NCBI RefSeq assembly: GCF_009769385.1
Contig: NZ_VKAB01000022.1
Coordinates: 1-64,000 of the forward strand
Length of the DNA stretch: 64,000 nucleotides
Source of the DNA: Saccharothrix deserti
GTDB lineage: Bacteria > Actinomycetota > Actinomycetes > Mycobacteriales > Pseudonocardiaceae
Direction: 5' to 3'
The position numbers and the translations under genes were made by a program. The notes under the pieces were generated by a model. That model was given only the letters and a program-made list of their open reading frames with translations. It was not told the origin of the DNA and did not search any database. Positions 27,328-36,114 of the stretch are shown in pieces (the first letter of the stretch is position 1; each line of letters begins with the position of its first letter).

Positions 27328-28272
27328 TCACTCCGGACGTGTGGAGGCTCGGGACAAGGCCTGTGCCCGTGCGCTCGCCAGTTCGTACAGCAGGCTGTTG
27401 ATCGGTGTCGGTGTGCCGGTCTCCGCGCCGAGCCGCACGACGGCGCCGATCCACGCCTCCAGTTCCGACGGCCTGCCGGACCCGATATCGCGTTGCAGTG
27501 ACGTGGTCCCGTCCTCCGGCATCCGGTCCAGGAACGCGATTCGCTCCGCCACGACGTCGTCGGCGAGGTTGACGCCCTTCGCCCGCCCCACCCGCAGGAT
27601 CTCGGTCATGCTGTCCGCGATCAGCTGCCGCGTGCCCGCGCGAGACCGCAGCACGCCGTAGGGGGCATCGGTCACCGTGCCGATCGCGCCGAACGACGCC
27701 AGTGCGATGAACTTCATCCAGAGCGCCACCCAGACGTCCGTCGCCACCACGGCGGTCAAACCCGACTCCTCGAGGGCGTCACGCAGTCTCGCCACCCGCG
27801 CGGTCGGCCGGTTGTCCCACTCGGCGAACGTGAGCTTCCCGCCGCCGATCTGGCGCACACGTCCCGGCCCGTCGAGGAACGCGATGACTTCCGCGGCGCC
27901 CGGCAGCACCGCGTCCCGGCCGATGACGTCCGCGACCTGGCGCGGAGCGTCGACGCCGTTCTGCGTCGTGACGACCGCGGTCTCGTCGCCGATCAACGGC
28001 TTCAGCGCGGTGACCGCGGGCTGGAGCTGCCACGTCTTGACCCCGAGCAGGACGAAGTCGACTTCGCCGATCTCCGCGGTGTCGTCGGTGGCCCGCACGG
28101 GAGCGACCGTGAAGTCCCCGGCCACGCTCCGCACGACCAGGCCGTCCCGCCGCAGCGCCGCGAGGTGCTCGCCGCGCGCGACGAAGCTGACGTCGTGCCC
28201 GGCCGCGGCGAGGCGACCACCGAAGTACCCGCCGACGCCACCGGTGCCGACGATTGCGATCTTGAGTCCCAT
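27328..28272 (-). CDS. Ketopantoate reductase-like (ApbA/PanE family) oxidoreductase
   Basis: 314 residues from ATG 28272. The N-terminal Rossmann motif KIAIVGTGGVGGYFGGRLAA, the FVLLGVKTWQ strand with the conserved Lys, TTQNGVDAP, and a C-terminal helical domain with WMKFIALASFGAIG and RSRAGTRQLIADSM all fit the family. PanE reduces 2-dehydropantoate to pantoate with NADPH. Actinomycetes often hold several paralogs that act on other 2-ketoacids, so pantothenate synthesis is not proven. It shares a 46-bp divergent promoter with a CGNR regulator. Confidence 0.93.
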   Translation of the reverse strand: MGLKIAIVGTGGVGGYFGGRLAAAGHDVSFVARGEHLAALRRDGLVVRSVAGDFTVAPVRATDDTAEIGEVDFVLLGVKTWQLQPAVTALKPLIGDETAVVTTQNGVDAPRQVADVIGRDAVLPGAAEVIAFLDGPGRVRQIGGGKLTFAEWDNRPTARVARLRDALEESGLTAVVATDVWVALWMKFIALASFGAIGTVTDAPYGVLRSRAGTRQLIADSMTEILRVGRAKGVNLADDVVAERIAFLDRMPEDGTTSLQRDIGSGRPSELEAWIGAVVRLGAETGTPTPINSLLYELASARAQALSRASTRPE

Positions 28273-28281
28273 GACCCGGAC

Positions 28282-28302
28282 GTTACCGCTTAAACCGGTA
28301 AC
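28282..28302. promoter_or_regulatory. Inverted repeat GTTACCG-n7-CGGTAAC in the divergent promoter
   Basis: Perfect 7-bp arms fill most of the 46-bp gap between the ketopantoate-reductase-like gene and the CGNR gene. One bound dimer could control both directions. Confidence 0.65.
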
Positions 28303-28318
28303 TGAGTAGTCTGACCAC

Positions 28319-28873
28319 ATGGTGGGCACGGCCGAACTCGCATTCCGCTGGCACGGCGGCAGGTTGTCGGTGAACTTCACCGCGACCCTGGGCAAACGCG
28401 GCGGTCAGGCGTTCGAGCGGCTGCGCGACCCGGGCGACCTGGCCCGGTGGTTCCGCGAGGCGGGCATGGCCGCCGGCCCGCCGAAGGTCTCGGCCCGGGA
28501 CCTCGTCCAAGCGCGGGAACTGCGCGAAGCCCTCTACGGCTTGTTCACCGCGCCGGACGCGGACCTGGATGTGGTGAACCGCTGGGCCACCCGCCCGGCA
28601 CCCGGAGGCCGCCTGGAACGGCAGGCCGGACAACTGACGCTGCACCCGCCGGAGACCGACGTCCGGGACATGTTCAGCGCCCTCGCCCGGGACGGCGCGG
28701 CCCTCGTCACCGGCCCGCTGGCGTCCCGCATCCGCGAGTGCGGCCGAGACGACTGCTGGCTGCTCTTCGTGGACGAGAGCCGAGCCGCCAACCGCCGGTG
28801 GTGTTCCATGGAAACCTGCGGCGCCCGCACGAAAATGGCCCGCTACCGCACACCCGACCAGAACAGGCCCTGA
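28319..28873 (+). CDS. CGNR zinc-finger (ABATE-type) putative transcription regulator
   Basis: 184 residues from ATG 28319. The N-terminal ABATE-like half (FTATLGKRGGQAFERLRDPG) is followed by a C-terminal CGNR-type zinc finger: RECGRDDCWLLFVDESRAAN then RWCSMETCGARTKMARYR, with two Cys pairs. Family proteins are DNA-binding regulators of stress or metabolism genes. Divergent placement over a clean inverted repeat suggests that it controls the PanE-like gene and itself. Confidence 0.92.
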   Translation: MVGTAELAFRWHGGRLSVNFTATLGKRGGQAFERLRDPGDLARWFREAGMAAGPPKVSARDLVQARELREALYGLFTAPDADLDVVNRWATRPAPGGRLERQAGQLTLHPPETDVRDMFSALARDGAALVTGPLASRIRECGRDDCWLLFVDESRAANRRWCSMETCGARTKMARYRTPDQNRP

Positions 28874-29109
28874 CCGTGCGCCCCGAGCCGGATCGCACGC
28901 CCGCCGCGCCACCCCCGGCACGGTCTTCCCACATCCCGAGCCCCCTTGGCCGGACCGCGGGCCGGGTGCCGGCATCGACGCATGTCCCAGGCATCCGTGC
29001 TCAGCACGCGCCGCCACGTCGACTTCCGTCGGCAGGCGAGCGCGATCTGTGCGCTGCCCGACTGACCGGTCCACACAGGGACAACGGCACCCCGACCAGG
29101 GGAGGAACA

Positions 29110-29433
29110 GTGACACACGAACCACGCCGCCGGGCCACCACCGCCGCCACCGTGCTGGACAACGGCCCGGTCGCGCGCAGCACCATCGCGCGACTGACCG
29201 GGCTGAGCGCCGCTGCTGTGACGAGGCAGTACGCCGAACTCGGGCTGCTGTGCGAGGTCCACACGCGGGTCCCGCGCGCGACGCTGGGCCGGCCGCACGT
29301 GCCGGTGGACGTCGAGCGGTGGCTGCACCGGATCACGCTGATCGACGACACCCCCGTCGGGCCGGACGGTCGCGAGTCGGAGCTGGTGGCGGGCAAGCCC
29401 TTCACCAACGAGCACACCGTCAAGGTCGACTGA
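29110..29433 (+). pseudogene. ROK-type regulator N-terminus fused to an unrelated tail
   Basis: GTG 29110 follows a GGAGG site. Residues 8-70 match the winged helix of ROK/NagC-like actinomycete regulators (VLDNGPVARSTIARLTGLSA then AVTRQYAELGLL, GRPHVPVDVERW). The sugar-kinase domain that should follow (about 300 residues) is absent. The last 35 residues (DDTPVGPDGRESELVAGKPF) are of unknown origin. It is a deletion fusion whose stop overlaps the next ATG. Confidence 0.7.
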
Positions 29434-29598
29434 TGACCGCCACGCTGCCGGGAAGCGCCCTCCGCCGAGCGTTCCGCCGCCACCCGGCGGGCGTGGTGGT
29501 GATCACCGCGGACGCCGAGCGCGGTCCGGATCGGCACACTCGGCGACCGGCTGGCCGAGGCAGGGTGGTTCACGACCCCGGTGGGGCGACCCGATGAC
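29433..29598 (+). pseudogene. Flavin reductase N-terminal remnant
   Basis: ATG 29433 starts ALRRAFRRHPAGVVVITADA, the opening strand of flavin-reductase-like FMN-binding proteins. After about 30 codons the reading jumps to another frame (RIGTLGDRLAEAGWFTTPVG), probably from a different protein end. Only these scraps remain. Confidence 0.65.
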
Positions 29599-29901
29599 AG
29601 ACCTGCGCACCGCACTCCGCGACTTCCCGCAAGGGGTCGGCATCGTCACCGCGACCGGTCCGGAGGGCCCGGTGGGCGTGACCGTCAGCTCGTTCACGTC
29701 CGCGAGCACGCACCCGCCGCTATCCGACACCGACGACGTCCCCACCTCTTGGACACCCCTCTCCGCCTGCGCTGCCGCACGACCCGCCGAATCATGGTGG
29801 GCGGCCACGTGGCCCTGGTGGGCGAACCGCTGGAAATCCAGCACAACACCGGCAACCCACCCCTGGTCCGCTTCCAGGGCCGGTACACATCCGTGGCCTG
29901 A
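29594..29901 (+). pseudogene. Second flavin reductase, internally deleted and frameshifted
   Basis: ATG 29594 gives MTDLRTALRDFPQGVGIVTA, then GPEGPVGVTVSSFTSASTHP, a good flavin-reductase N-terminus. After about 29735 the family C-terminus (RIMVGGHVALVGEPLEIQHN, PPLVRFQGRYTSVA) is found in another frame. The middle (about 80 residues, with most of the FMN pocket) is lost. Two flavin-reductase relics in 470 bases point to a once larger flavin-dependent oxygenase cluster. Confidence 0.8.
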
Positions 29902-29974
29902 CACCGTTGCCTGAAGGTGAGCGGACGTTCCCTCGGGTAACGGCGACCACAGACGCCGCACCCGCCTGGATGGG

Positions 29975-30868
29975 TCAGGCTACTGACTCGTCGTCCGCCC
30001 CATCTGCCGCCGCGGCGGCGAGGAAGCGCAGGATCGCACGCGCCACCTCGTCGCTCTGCCGGAAGTTCGGCGCGTTCGTGTTGGGACGCGCGAAAGCCGC
30101 GTAGGCCTTGTTCGTCGTATAGGGCCCCACGGCGAAACGCCGAGCGTGCGGTGTACCGGTCGCGTCGACGATTCGGCTGTCGGACGGGTCGACCAGGACC
30201 ATGCCGTTGACGTCGCGCACTTCCCCGGCCGCCGACAGCGACCGGAGCAGTGGGTCGGCGGTGTGGGCCAGTGCGTGGACGGGGAGCCGAGCCTCGATCA
30301 GGCCTGTCGCGCGGACCACGTGCGACGGGACGCTGGGACTGCCGGCCAGGAAAACGCCCTCGTCAGCACGGACCCACGTGTCGGCCCCCAGGAAACGGAC
30401 CACGCCGGCGCGTGCCAAGGCCACGAGTTCTTCCAAACGGTCCGGGGGCGGGCCGCTCGCGATCGAGCTGCAGAAGCCGTGCCACCAGCCGGTGTCGCCG
30501 CGCAGGCGGCCGGACGCGGACACGATCGAGAGCTGGCCGTAGACGCCCAGCAGCGCGAGGAAGGCGCCCAGGTCGGCGCTGTGGGTCGCGTCCGAACGGC
30601 GGGCCACGTCGCCGGTGATGTGGGAGCGCAGGAATTCCTGGAAACCGTCCGACGACGGGAACCTCAAGCCGTCGATGGGACGGTCCAGCCGTTCGAAGTC
30701 GATGCGGTCCGTGGACGCGGGCACGGCTTCGCGTTCCAGGGCGCGCATGTCGTCGCTGTGCCAGTCCAGTTCGGCGAACCGCGCCGAGAACGTCTCCCAC
30801 GACTGCCGCACGCGGGACGGGTGCCCGGTGAACAGTTCGCGGTAGTGGCCGTAGGCGACTTCCTTGGC
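29975..30868 (-). pseudogene. C-terminal half of a large FAD/NAD(P)-binding protein
   Basis: The frame runs from about 30868 to the stop at 29975 (about 297 residues). Recognisable regions are GWWHGFCSSIASGPPPDRLE, ARAGVVRFLGADTWVR, ATGLIEARLPVHALAHTADP, and a flavoprotein-like end (RRFAVGPYTTNKAYAAFARP). Actinomycete FAD-NAD(P)-binding proteins of this type are about 600 residues and begin with a GxGxxG dinucleotide fold. That half is missing, and the sequence joins a monooxygenase fragment on the other strand. The truncation argues against function. Confidence 0.75.
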
Positions 30869-30870
30869 AC

Positions 30871-31161
30871 AAGTTCGCCGACTTCGTGAGCGATGTGTTC
30901 CCCGTGCAGCAGCCCCGGCCGGGTGTGTCGTTCGGCGGCTCCTCCCCCGCCGCGTACAAGGCGGGTGGCGCGGAGGCGGACATCTTCTGCCTGTGGGGCG
31001 AGCCGCTGGCGGGCACGGCCGCGCAGATCGAGTCCGTGAAGCAGGCCGCGAAGGACGCGGGGCGGACCGACGTGCCGCGCATCCAGGAAGTCGCCAAGCG
31101 CGACCGGGAACGTGCCGCGAAGGTCGTGGAGCCGCGCCGCGAGATCGCGGTGGACGGATGA
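30871..31161 (+). pseudogene. Internal fragment of a luciferase-like (SsuD-type) flavin monooxygenase
   Basis: Reads KFADFVSDVFPVQQPRPGVS, FGGSSPAAYKAGGAEADIFC, then LWGEPLAGTAAQIESVKQAA. This is the conserved middle of FMNH2-dependent alkanesulfonate monooxygenase-like enzymes (the SFGGSSPAA region lines the flavin site). The N-terminal and C-terminal parts of the barrel are absent and the tail after TDVPRIQ is unrelated. A start at GTG 30886 could be used, but the product could not fold as an enzyme. Confidence 0.8.
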
Positions 31162-31174
31162 CAGCGGTGCGGGG

Positions 31175-31339
31175 ATGACGGCGGACACCCTGGTGGCCCG
31201 CCGGGTCCGTTGGGAGGACCCGGCCACCGCGCCGTTGAAAGAGGAGCTGGCCTACGAGTACGTGTCCCGCTACGGCGAACGCGCCCGCGAGGAGATGACC
31301 CGGTACGCCCCTGCCGTCTTCGCTTCGAAAAGGACCTGA
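31175..31339 (+). pseudogene. N-terminal fragment of an acetyltransferase-like protein
   Basis: 54 codons beginning MTADTLVARRVRWEDPATAP, then LKEELAYEYVSRYGERAREE. This resembles the N-terminus of GNAT-type genes that accompany sulfonate or flavin monooxygenase clusters. No acetyl-CoA site follows; the frame stops after SKRT. The assignment is from the N-terminal pattern only. Confidence 0.5.
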
Positions 31340-31347
31340 GGTAGTTC

Positions 31348-31563
31348 ATGCGTACGAGATCCCTGTTGATGCTGACCACCTTGCTCGCGCTGGTGGTCTC
31401 CGAGTGCGGCGGCCCGGTGGACGCGCCCGCGTCGGGGGTGCAGCCGACGGCCGACGTGCTGTCGGCGTTGTCGAAGGACGACGCGATCGCCGCGCTGCTG
31501 CCGGGGGACGTGCGCGCGGCCAGCATCGTGAAATCAGATCAGCGCCCAATGTGGACTATGTGA
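31348..31563 (+). pseudogene. N-terminal fragment of an ABC-transporter solute-binding lipoprotein
   Basis: 71 codons: a signal-like start (RTRSLLMLTTLLALVVSECG), then ADVLSALSKDDAIAALLPGD, the opening of amino-acid-type solute-binding proteins. The lipobox is poor (SEC instead of SAC/SGC). The frame ends after SIVKSDQRPMWTM with no binding domain. A further loose piece at 31570-31698 (TLPVGGETRVDLGVLQPGRL) belongs to some other lost protein. Confidence 0.7.
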
Positions 31564-31751
31564 TCGTCTGTGCTTTCGGAGCCCTCCCCTGCAGCGTCGA
31601 CGGCGACGCAGAAGACCCTGCCGGTCGGCGGCGAGACGCGGGTCGACCTCGGGGTGCTCCAGCCCGGACGGTTGGACTACGCGACGGCGCCATTGTGAAC
31701 GAACCGGGGGTCGGTGACACAGGACTCAGCCCGTGCCACCGACCCCCGCGC

Positions 31752-32762
31752 CTACGAACTGACCACGTCGGGCTCGGGGTGCAGTAGTCCGTGCAGGCGT
31801 GGCAGGTCGACGTTGCCTCCGGAGAGCACCACCCCGACGCGGCCTCCCGGGGCGTGGACCCGTCCGGCCAGCACGGCCGCCGCCGCCAGCGCGCCGGACG
31901 GCTCGACCACCAACTTCATCTCCCCGAACAGCAGCGCCATCGCTGCGCGGATCTCGTCGTCGTGCACTACGAGCACCTCGTGCACGTGGCGGCGGATGAG
32001 GGGGAAGGTGAGCTCACCGGGGATCTCGCCGGTGACGCCGTCGGCGATGGTGCGCGGCACCGGTATCCGCACTCGTTCCCCTGCCCGCAGTGATCGGCGG
32101 TTCTTGTCCCCCACCGCGGTCTCGACGCCGATCAGGCGGGTGCCTTGGTCGGCTGCCGCGGTCACCACGCCGGCGCCGGCCAGCTGGCCTCCTCCGCCCA
32201 ACGGGATCACCAGCACGTCGAGTTGTCCTGCCTGGTCCAGGAACTCCGCGGTGCTGGTGCCCGCGCCTGCGATCACGTCGTGGTGGTCGTACGGCGGGAT
32301 CGGGGTGAGGCCGTGCTCGGTGGCGAGCCGGGCGGTCAGGGCGAAGCGGTCTTCGGTGTAGCGGTCGAAGGTCACCACCTCGGCGCCCAGTCCTCGCACG
32401 GCGGCGAACTTGGCCGGCGGGGCGTCGGCGGGCATCACCAGCATCGCGGTGCTGCCGGCCTCCGCCGCGGCCGAGGCCACGGCCAGGGCGTGGTTGCCCG
32501 AGGAGAACGCGATGACGCCGCGCTCCAGTTGCTCAGCGCTGAGCCGGGCCACGGCGTTGCAGGCGCCGCGGAATTTGAACGACCCGGTGCGCTGCATGTT
32601 CTCGCATTTGAGGAGCACCTGGCCACCGGTGTGCTCGTCCAACGGCGCCGCGCGCAAGACGGGCGTTCGCACCGCGATCCCGGCCAAACGCGTTGCGGCT
32701 TCGTGCACGTCGCGTGCCGTCACCGTCGCGGCGGTGGGTGCCTGCTGGGGCTGAGTGCTCAT
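31752..32762 (-). CDS. Threonine/serine dehydratase-like PLP enzyme (fold type II)
   Basis: 336 residues from ATG 32762. The PLP-Lys motif GSFKFRGACNAVARL, SSGNHALAVASAAAEAGSTA and the phosphate-binding loop VIPLGGGGQLAGAG are all present. There is no C-terminal ACT domain, so it matches catabolic or serine-racemase-like dehydratases. These enzymes dehydrate and deaminate Ser/Thr or related beta-hydroxy amino acids, or eliminate from 2,3-diamino acids. Its ATG overlaps the MFS stop (TGATG), showing translational coupling to the transporter and the cysteine-synthase-like gene. Confidence 0.92.
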   Translation of the reverse strand: MSTQPQQAPTAATVTARDVHEAATRLAGIAVRTPVLRAAPLDEHTGGQVLLKCENMQRTGSFKFRGACNAVARLSAEQLERGVIAFSSGNHALAVASAAAEAGSTAMLVMPADAPPAKFAAVRGLGAEVVTFDRYTEDRFALTARLATEHGLTPIPPYDHHDVIAGAGTSTAEFLDQAGQLDVLVIPLGGGGQLAGAGVVTAAADQGTRLIGVETAVGDKNRRSLRAGERVRIPVPRTIADGVTGEIPGELTFPLIRRHVHEVLVVHDDEIRAAMALLFGEMKLVVEPSGALAAAAVLAGRVHAPGGRVGVVLSGGNVDLPRLHGLLHPEPDVVSS

Positions 32763-34099
32763 CACTTCGTCCTTCCGGTGGCGCCACTCGTGGCGGCTGG
32801 GGGAGCCGTGGATTGCGCGACGGCCGGTGAGACCGTGGACGGCAGGTGCCCGGCTCGCAGCAGCAACGCGAGCGCACCGGTGCCCACCGCGCCCGTGGCG
32901 GTCAAGGCGATCCACACCAGGACAGGCCATCCACTGGTCATGCCCACGCCCCAGATCCATCCGGTAGCCAGGTTGCCCAGGGTGATTCCGATTCCCGACA
33001 GGGTGTTGTAGAAGCCGTAGTGCGTGGCGACCAGACGCCCGTCGGAGAGGGTGACGATCGTGTCCATCTCGAAGGGGTAGGCGATGGCGGTGCCCAGGGT
33101 GAGCAACACCGTGGACACCAACGCCGGTGCGAGAGCCAGAATCGCCGCACCCACGCCGGCCGGTGGCGTGGGAGACACGTGTGCGGTCAGCACCAGCGGC
33201 AGGAACGCCGCTGCCATCAGCGCCAACCCGGTGGTGACCGACCGGCCGGAACTCCAGCGGGCGCGGGCCCACGCGGTGAGCCGCACCTGACCGACGATCG
33301 CCACGACCGCCGACACGGCGAACAAGGCGCTGCTCCCGGTGTCGCCCGCCGCCGAGCCGAGCACGTGCGCGGCTTGCAGGGGCAGGGCGAGGTAGATCTG
33401 CGACGACAGCACGTAGGAGCTGATCATCGCCAGGGAGAACAGCAGGAACGCCCGGTTGCCCACCACCGTCCGCCAGTCCGCGAGCACTCCTGCCGCACCG
33501 GTCGGGCGCTCGGCGTCGTGCTCCTGTCGGCGTGGGGGCAGTGAGCGGAGTTGCAACAGGGTCAGCAGGGAGAAGATCGCCGCGGCGGTGAGGCACACCA
33601 CCCGGAAGTCGAGGGTGATCAACGCCAGTCCGACCAACGGGCCCACCAGGATCCCGGCCTGGTAGAAGACGTTGAACACCGCGAACGCCTCGACCCGCTT
33701 CGGCCCGGCGTCCGCCGCGACGTAGGCGCGGACCGAGGGGTTGAACAGCGCTCCGGCCAGGCCGGTCGCCACGGATGCGACCAGCAGCGCCGGCAGGGTG
33801 TCCACCACGCCCAGCAGGGCGAATCCCACGGTCCGCAGGGCGCACCCCGCGATGATCATGGGTTTGTAGCCGAGCCGGTCCGCCAGTGCTCCGCCCAGCA
33901 GGAACAGGCCCTGCTGGCTCAACGTGCGCACGCCCAGGACCAGCCCGACGGTCCACGCCGCCATCCCGAGCCCGTTGGACAGGTGGTTGGCCAGGTAGGG
34001 CATGAGCATGTAGAAGCCGAGGTTGATGCCGAACTGGTTGACCACGAGCAGTTGCACGCTGCCGGGCAGGGAGCGCAGCTGCCGCCACGTCCCGGTCAT
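32762..34099 (-). CDS. Major facilitator superfamily transporter
   Basis: 445 residues from ATG 34099, which overlaps the upstream stop as ATGA. Twelve hydrophobic segments are visible, with the MFS loop 2-3 motif GGALADRLGYKPMIIAG and a central cytoplasmic loop (RSLPPRRQEHDAERP). It resembles small-molecule or amino-acid/drug exporters. Being sandwiched between two PLP enzymes of amino-acid metabolism, it probably exports or imports the amino acid that they make or break down. Confidence 0.92.
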   Translation of the reverse strand: MTGTWRQLRSLPGSVQLLVVNQFGINLGFYMLMPYLANHLSNGLGMAAWTVGLVLGVRTLSQQGLFLLGGALADRLGYKPMIIAGCALRTVGFALLGVVDTLPALLVASVATGLAGALFNPSVRAYVAADAGPKRVEAFAVFNVFYQAGILVGPLVGLALITLDFRVVCLTAAAIFSLLTLLQLRSLPPRRQEHDAERPTGAAGVLADWRTVVGNRAFLLFSLAMISSYVLSSQIYLALPLQAAHVLGSAAGDTGSSALFAVSAVVAIVGQVRLTAWARARWSSGRSVTTGLALMAAAFLPLVLTAHVSPTPPAGVGAAILALAPALVSTVLLTLGTAIAYPFEMDTIVTLSDGRLVATHYGFYNTLSGIGITLGNLATGWIWGVGMTSGWPVLVWIALTATGAVGTGALALLLRAGHLPSTVSPAVAQSTAPPAATSGATGRTK

Positions 34100-35268
34100 C
34101 GCCGCGCCCCCAGGTGCGCCAGGCGCGGGTCGGTCACCGGGTCGGTGACCGTGGTGCACCGGGTCCAGCGGTCCACGATCCGCTCGCCGGGGTGCGCGAT
34201 CTGGTCGGGGTGCTCGGCGGGAGCGTGGTCGAGCAGGTTGTGGGTGTGGCAGAAGGTGTCGTTGTAGACGGTGTCGAAGTAGCGCTGCGGTCCGTCGGGG
34301 AAGATCGCCGCGATGCGGGTCTCCGGCGACAGCGTGCGGGCCAGCCACCCCGCCACCAGGCCGACCGCGCCCACGCTCCACCCGCCGCTGGCGTAGTGGC
34401 CGGTCGCCAGCTCACGGCACGTCCACACCGCCTCCGGCGCGGTGACCCAGTGCACCTCGTCGAACGCGGCGTAGTCCACGTTGCGGGGGTAGATGCTGCT
34501 GCCCAGGCCGCGCATCAGCCGCGGCCCCGCGGGCTGACCGAAGATCGTCGAGCCCGCCGTGTCGACGCCGACGAGCCGCAACTGCGGGTTGTAGCGGCGC
34601 AGCACACGGCTGATCCCGGCGGAGTGGCCGCCGGTGCCCACGCTGGTCACCAGCACGTCCACCCGGCCCAATTGGGCGACGAGCTCCATCGCGAGCGGTT
34701 CGTAGGCGGTGACGTTGTCGGGGTTGTGGTACTGATCGGGGCACCAGGCGCCGGGTTCGGCGTCGAGCAGTTCCCGCACGCGGCGTCGCCGCGCTTCCTG
34801 CCACCCGCCGATCGGATCGGGCTCGGCGACGGTGTCCACAGTGGCGCCGTAGGCGCGCAGCATGTGCACCATCATCGGTTCCATGCCGGGGTCGGTGACC
34901 AGCGTGACGGGGTGCCCATGCACGATGCCGGCCAACGCCAACCCCAGGCCCAGTGTCCCGCTGGTCGACTCGACAATCGGGGCTCCGGCGGCCAACTCGC
35001 CACGATCGCGGGCGCGTTCGAGCATGTGCAGCGCGGGCCTGTCCTTGATGCCGCCGGGGTTGTGGCCTTCGAGCTTGGCCCAGAAACCGCGGCCGTCCGA
35101 GGTGAACGGCTGGTCGATCCACAGCACCGGGGTGTTGCCCACCACCCCGGCCGGGGTGTGGCACGGCGCTGCGGCGGAGGTGAGCACCAGACGCGCCGAG
35201 GACGGCACGGGCTTCTCGGTAACGCCCGCATCAGGGCGTGCGGCAACGACTGGAGAAGAAACAGACAT
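34096..35268 (-). CDS. Cysteine-synthase/CBS-family PLP enzyme
   Basis: 390 residues from ATG 35268. PLP-Lys motif HNPGGIKDRPALHMLERA, substrate loop ESTSGTLGLGLALAGI and phosphate loop SVGTGGHSAGISRVLR identify the fold-type II cysteine synthase family. The protein is longer than CysK (about 310) by a C-terminal region (TVYNDTFCHTHNLLDHAPAE) seen in a branch of actinomycete proteins of unclear reaction. It could make cysteine, or do a beta-replacement with another nucleophile, as SbnA- or cystathionine-synthase-like enzymes do. It is the first gene of the coupled three-gene operon. Confidence 0.9.
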   Translation of the reverse strand: MSVSSPVVAARPDAGVTEKPVPSSARLVLTSAAAPCHTPAGVVGNTPVLWIDQPFTSDGRGFWAKLEGHNPGGIKDRPALHMLERARDRGELAAGAPIVESTSGTLGLGLALAGIVHGHPVTLVTDPGMEPMMVHMLRAYGATVDTVAEPDPIGGWQEARRRRVRELLDAEPGAWCPDQYHNPDNVTAYEPLAMELVAQLGRVDVLVTSVGTGGHSAGISRVLRRYNPQLRLVGVDTAGSTIFGQPAGPRLMRGLGSSIYPRNVDYAAFDEVHWVTAPEAVWTCRELATGHYASGGWSVGAVGLVAGWLARTLSPETRIAAIFPDGPQRYFDTVYNDTFCHTHNLLDHAPAEHPDQIAHPGERIVDRWTRCTTVTDPVTDPRLAHLGARR

Positions 35269-35430
35269 CGGAAGAAGACCTCTTCAATGGGTCACGAAAA
35301 AGACAGCGGTCAACAGCCCGAGCCGAGCGCGCCAGGGACCAGCCCGTTGCCGAGGTCCGCCCGCGGTGTGTTCACGCGGGTGCGGTGCCTCCGGCACGGC
35401 GACGGTGGTGGTGGACGCCTCGGCGGCCTG

Positions 35431-35913
35431 TCACTGCCGCGACACGCCGACCATCACCAGCAACCGGGCGCCGGCGGGAGGGCACACCGCGGAGATCTCT
35501 GCCGCTGGACGCCGAGAGGCGCCGGCGGCGTCCTGCGGCAGAGGTGCGGTCGCCTGCACGACGGGTGGCTCCGGGGAGCGGCCTGCTTCAGCCTGCACAG
35601 CCGGCAGCCCTGTCCCCGAAGGCCCGCAGATCGGGTCGTCGTGTTCGGTCGGGGTGCCCGATCCGTCCGGGACGTCGTGCGAGTCCCATGCGGCGCCTTC
35701 GGCCGCCAGGTCGTTGTCTCCGTGGTGATCGTGGACGACCGCGGTGTCGAAGTGCGGTTGGGACGTCCGGGCACCTACCGCCTCGAACGACGTGCGTGCC
35801 TCGCTGTCGACGTGCCCATGGCACAGCAACACACCGAGCAGGGCGAGAACGGCCGTGAGGACGACCGTCGAACCGCCGCGCGGTCGCACGCCCCCAGTGG
35901 CAGCGATAGGCAC
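35431..35913 (-). CDS. Small secreted or membrane-anchored His/Asp-rich protein, unknown function
   Basis: 160 residues from ATG 35913 with one N-terminal hydrophobic segment (STVVLTAVLALLGVLLCHGH). A low-complexity, acidic and His-rich exterior region (FDTAVVHDHHGDNDLA) and a hydrophobic C-terminal end (ARLLVMVGVSRQ) follow. The His/Asp cluster could bind metal. Codon use matches neighbouring genes, which supports it being real. Family not recognised. Confidence 0.55.
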   Translation of the reverse strand: MPIAATGGVRPRGGSTVVLTAVLALLGVLLCHGHVDSEARTSFEAVGARTSQPHFDTAVVHDHHGDNDLAAEGAAWDSHDVPDGSGTPTEHDDPICGPSGTGLPAVQAEAGRSPEPPVVQATAPLPQDAAGASRRPAAEISAVCPPAGARLLVMVGVSRQ

Positions 35914-36114
35914 CTCGCCACCATACCCACCGGTTCACGCACTGTGCCACTCTGGACACGAACCGTGAATCGTGAACAATCTGACACGAACAAGGAACGG
36001 TTCGACAACAAAGCATGACGCGTCGGTTACGGAGCGTCGGCTGCCGAGGGCGCGAACAAGCCCGCAGCCCTGTACGTTCCGCGCGAACATGGGTTGGCGG
36101 TGTGCCGCCGGCTG

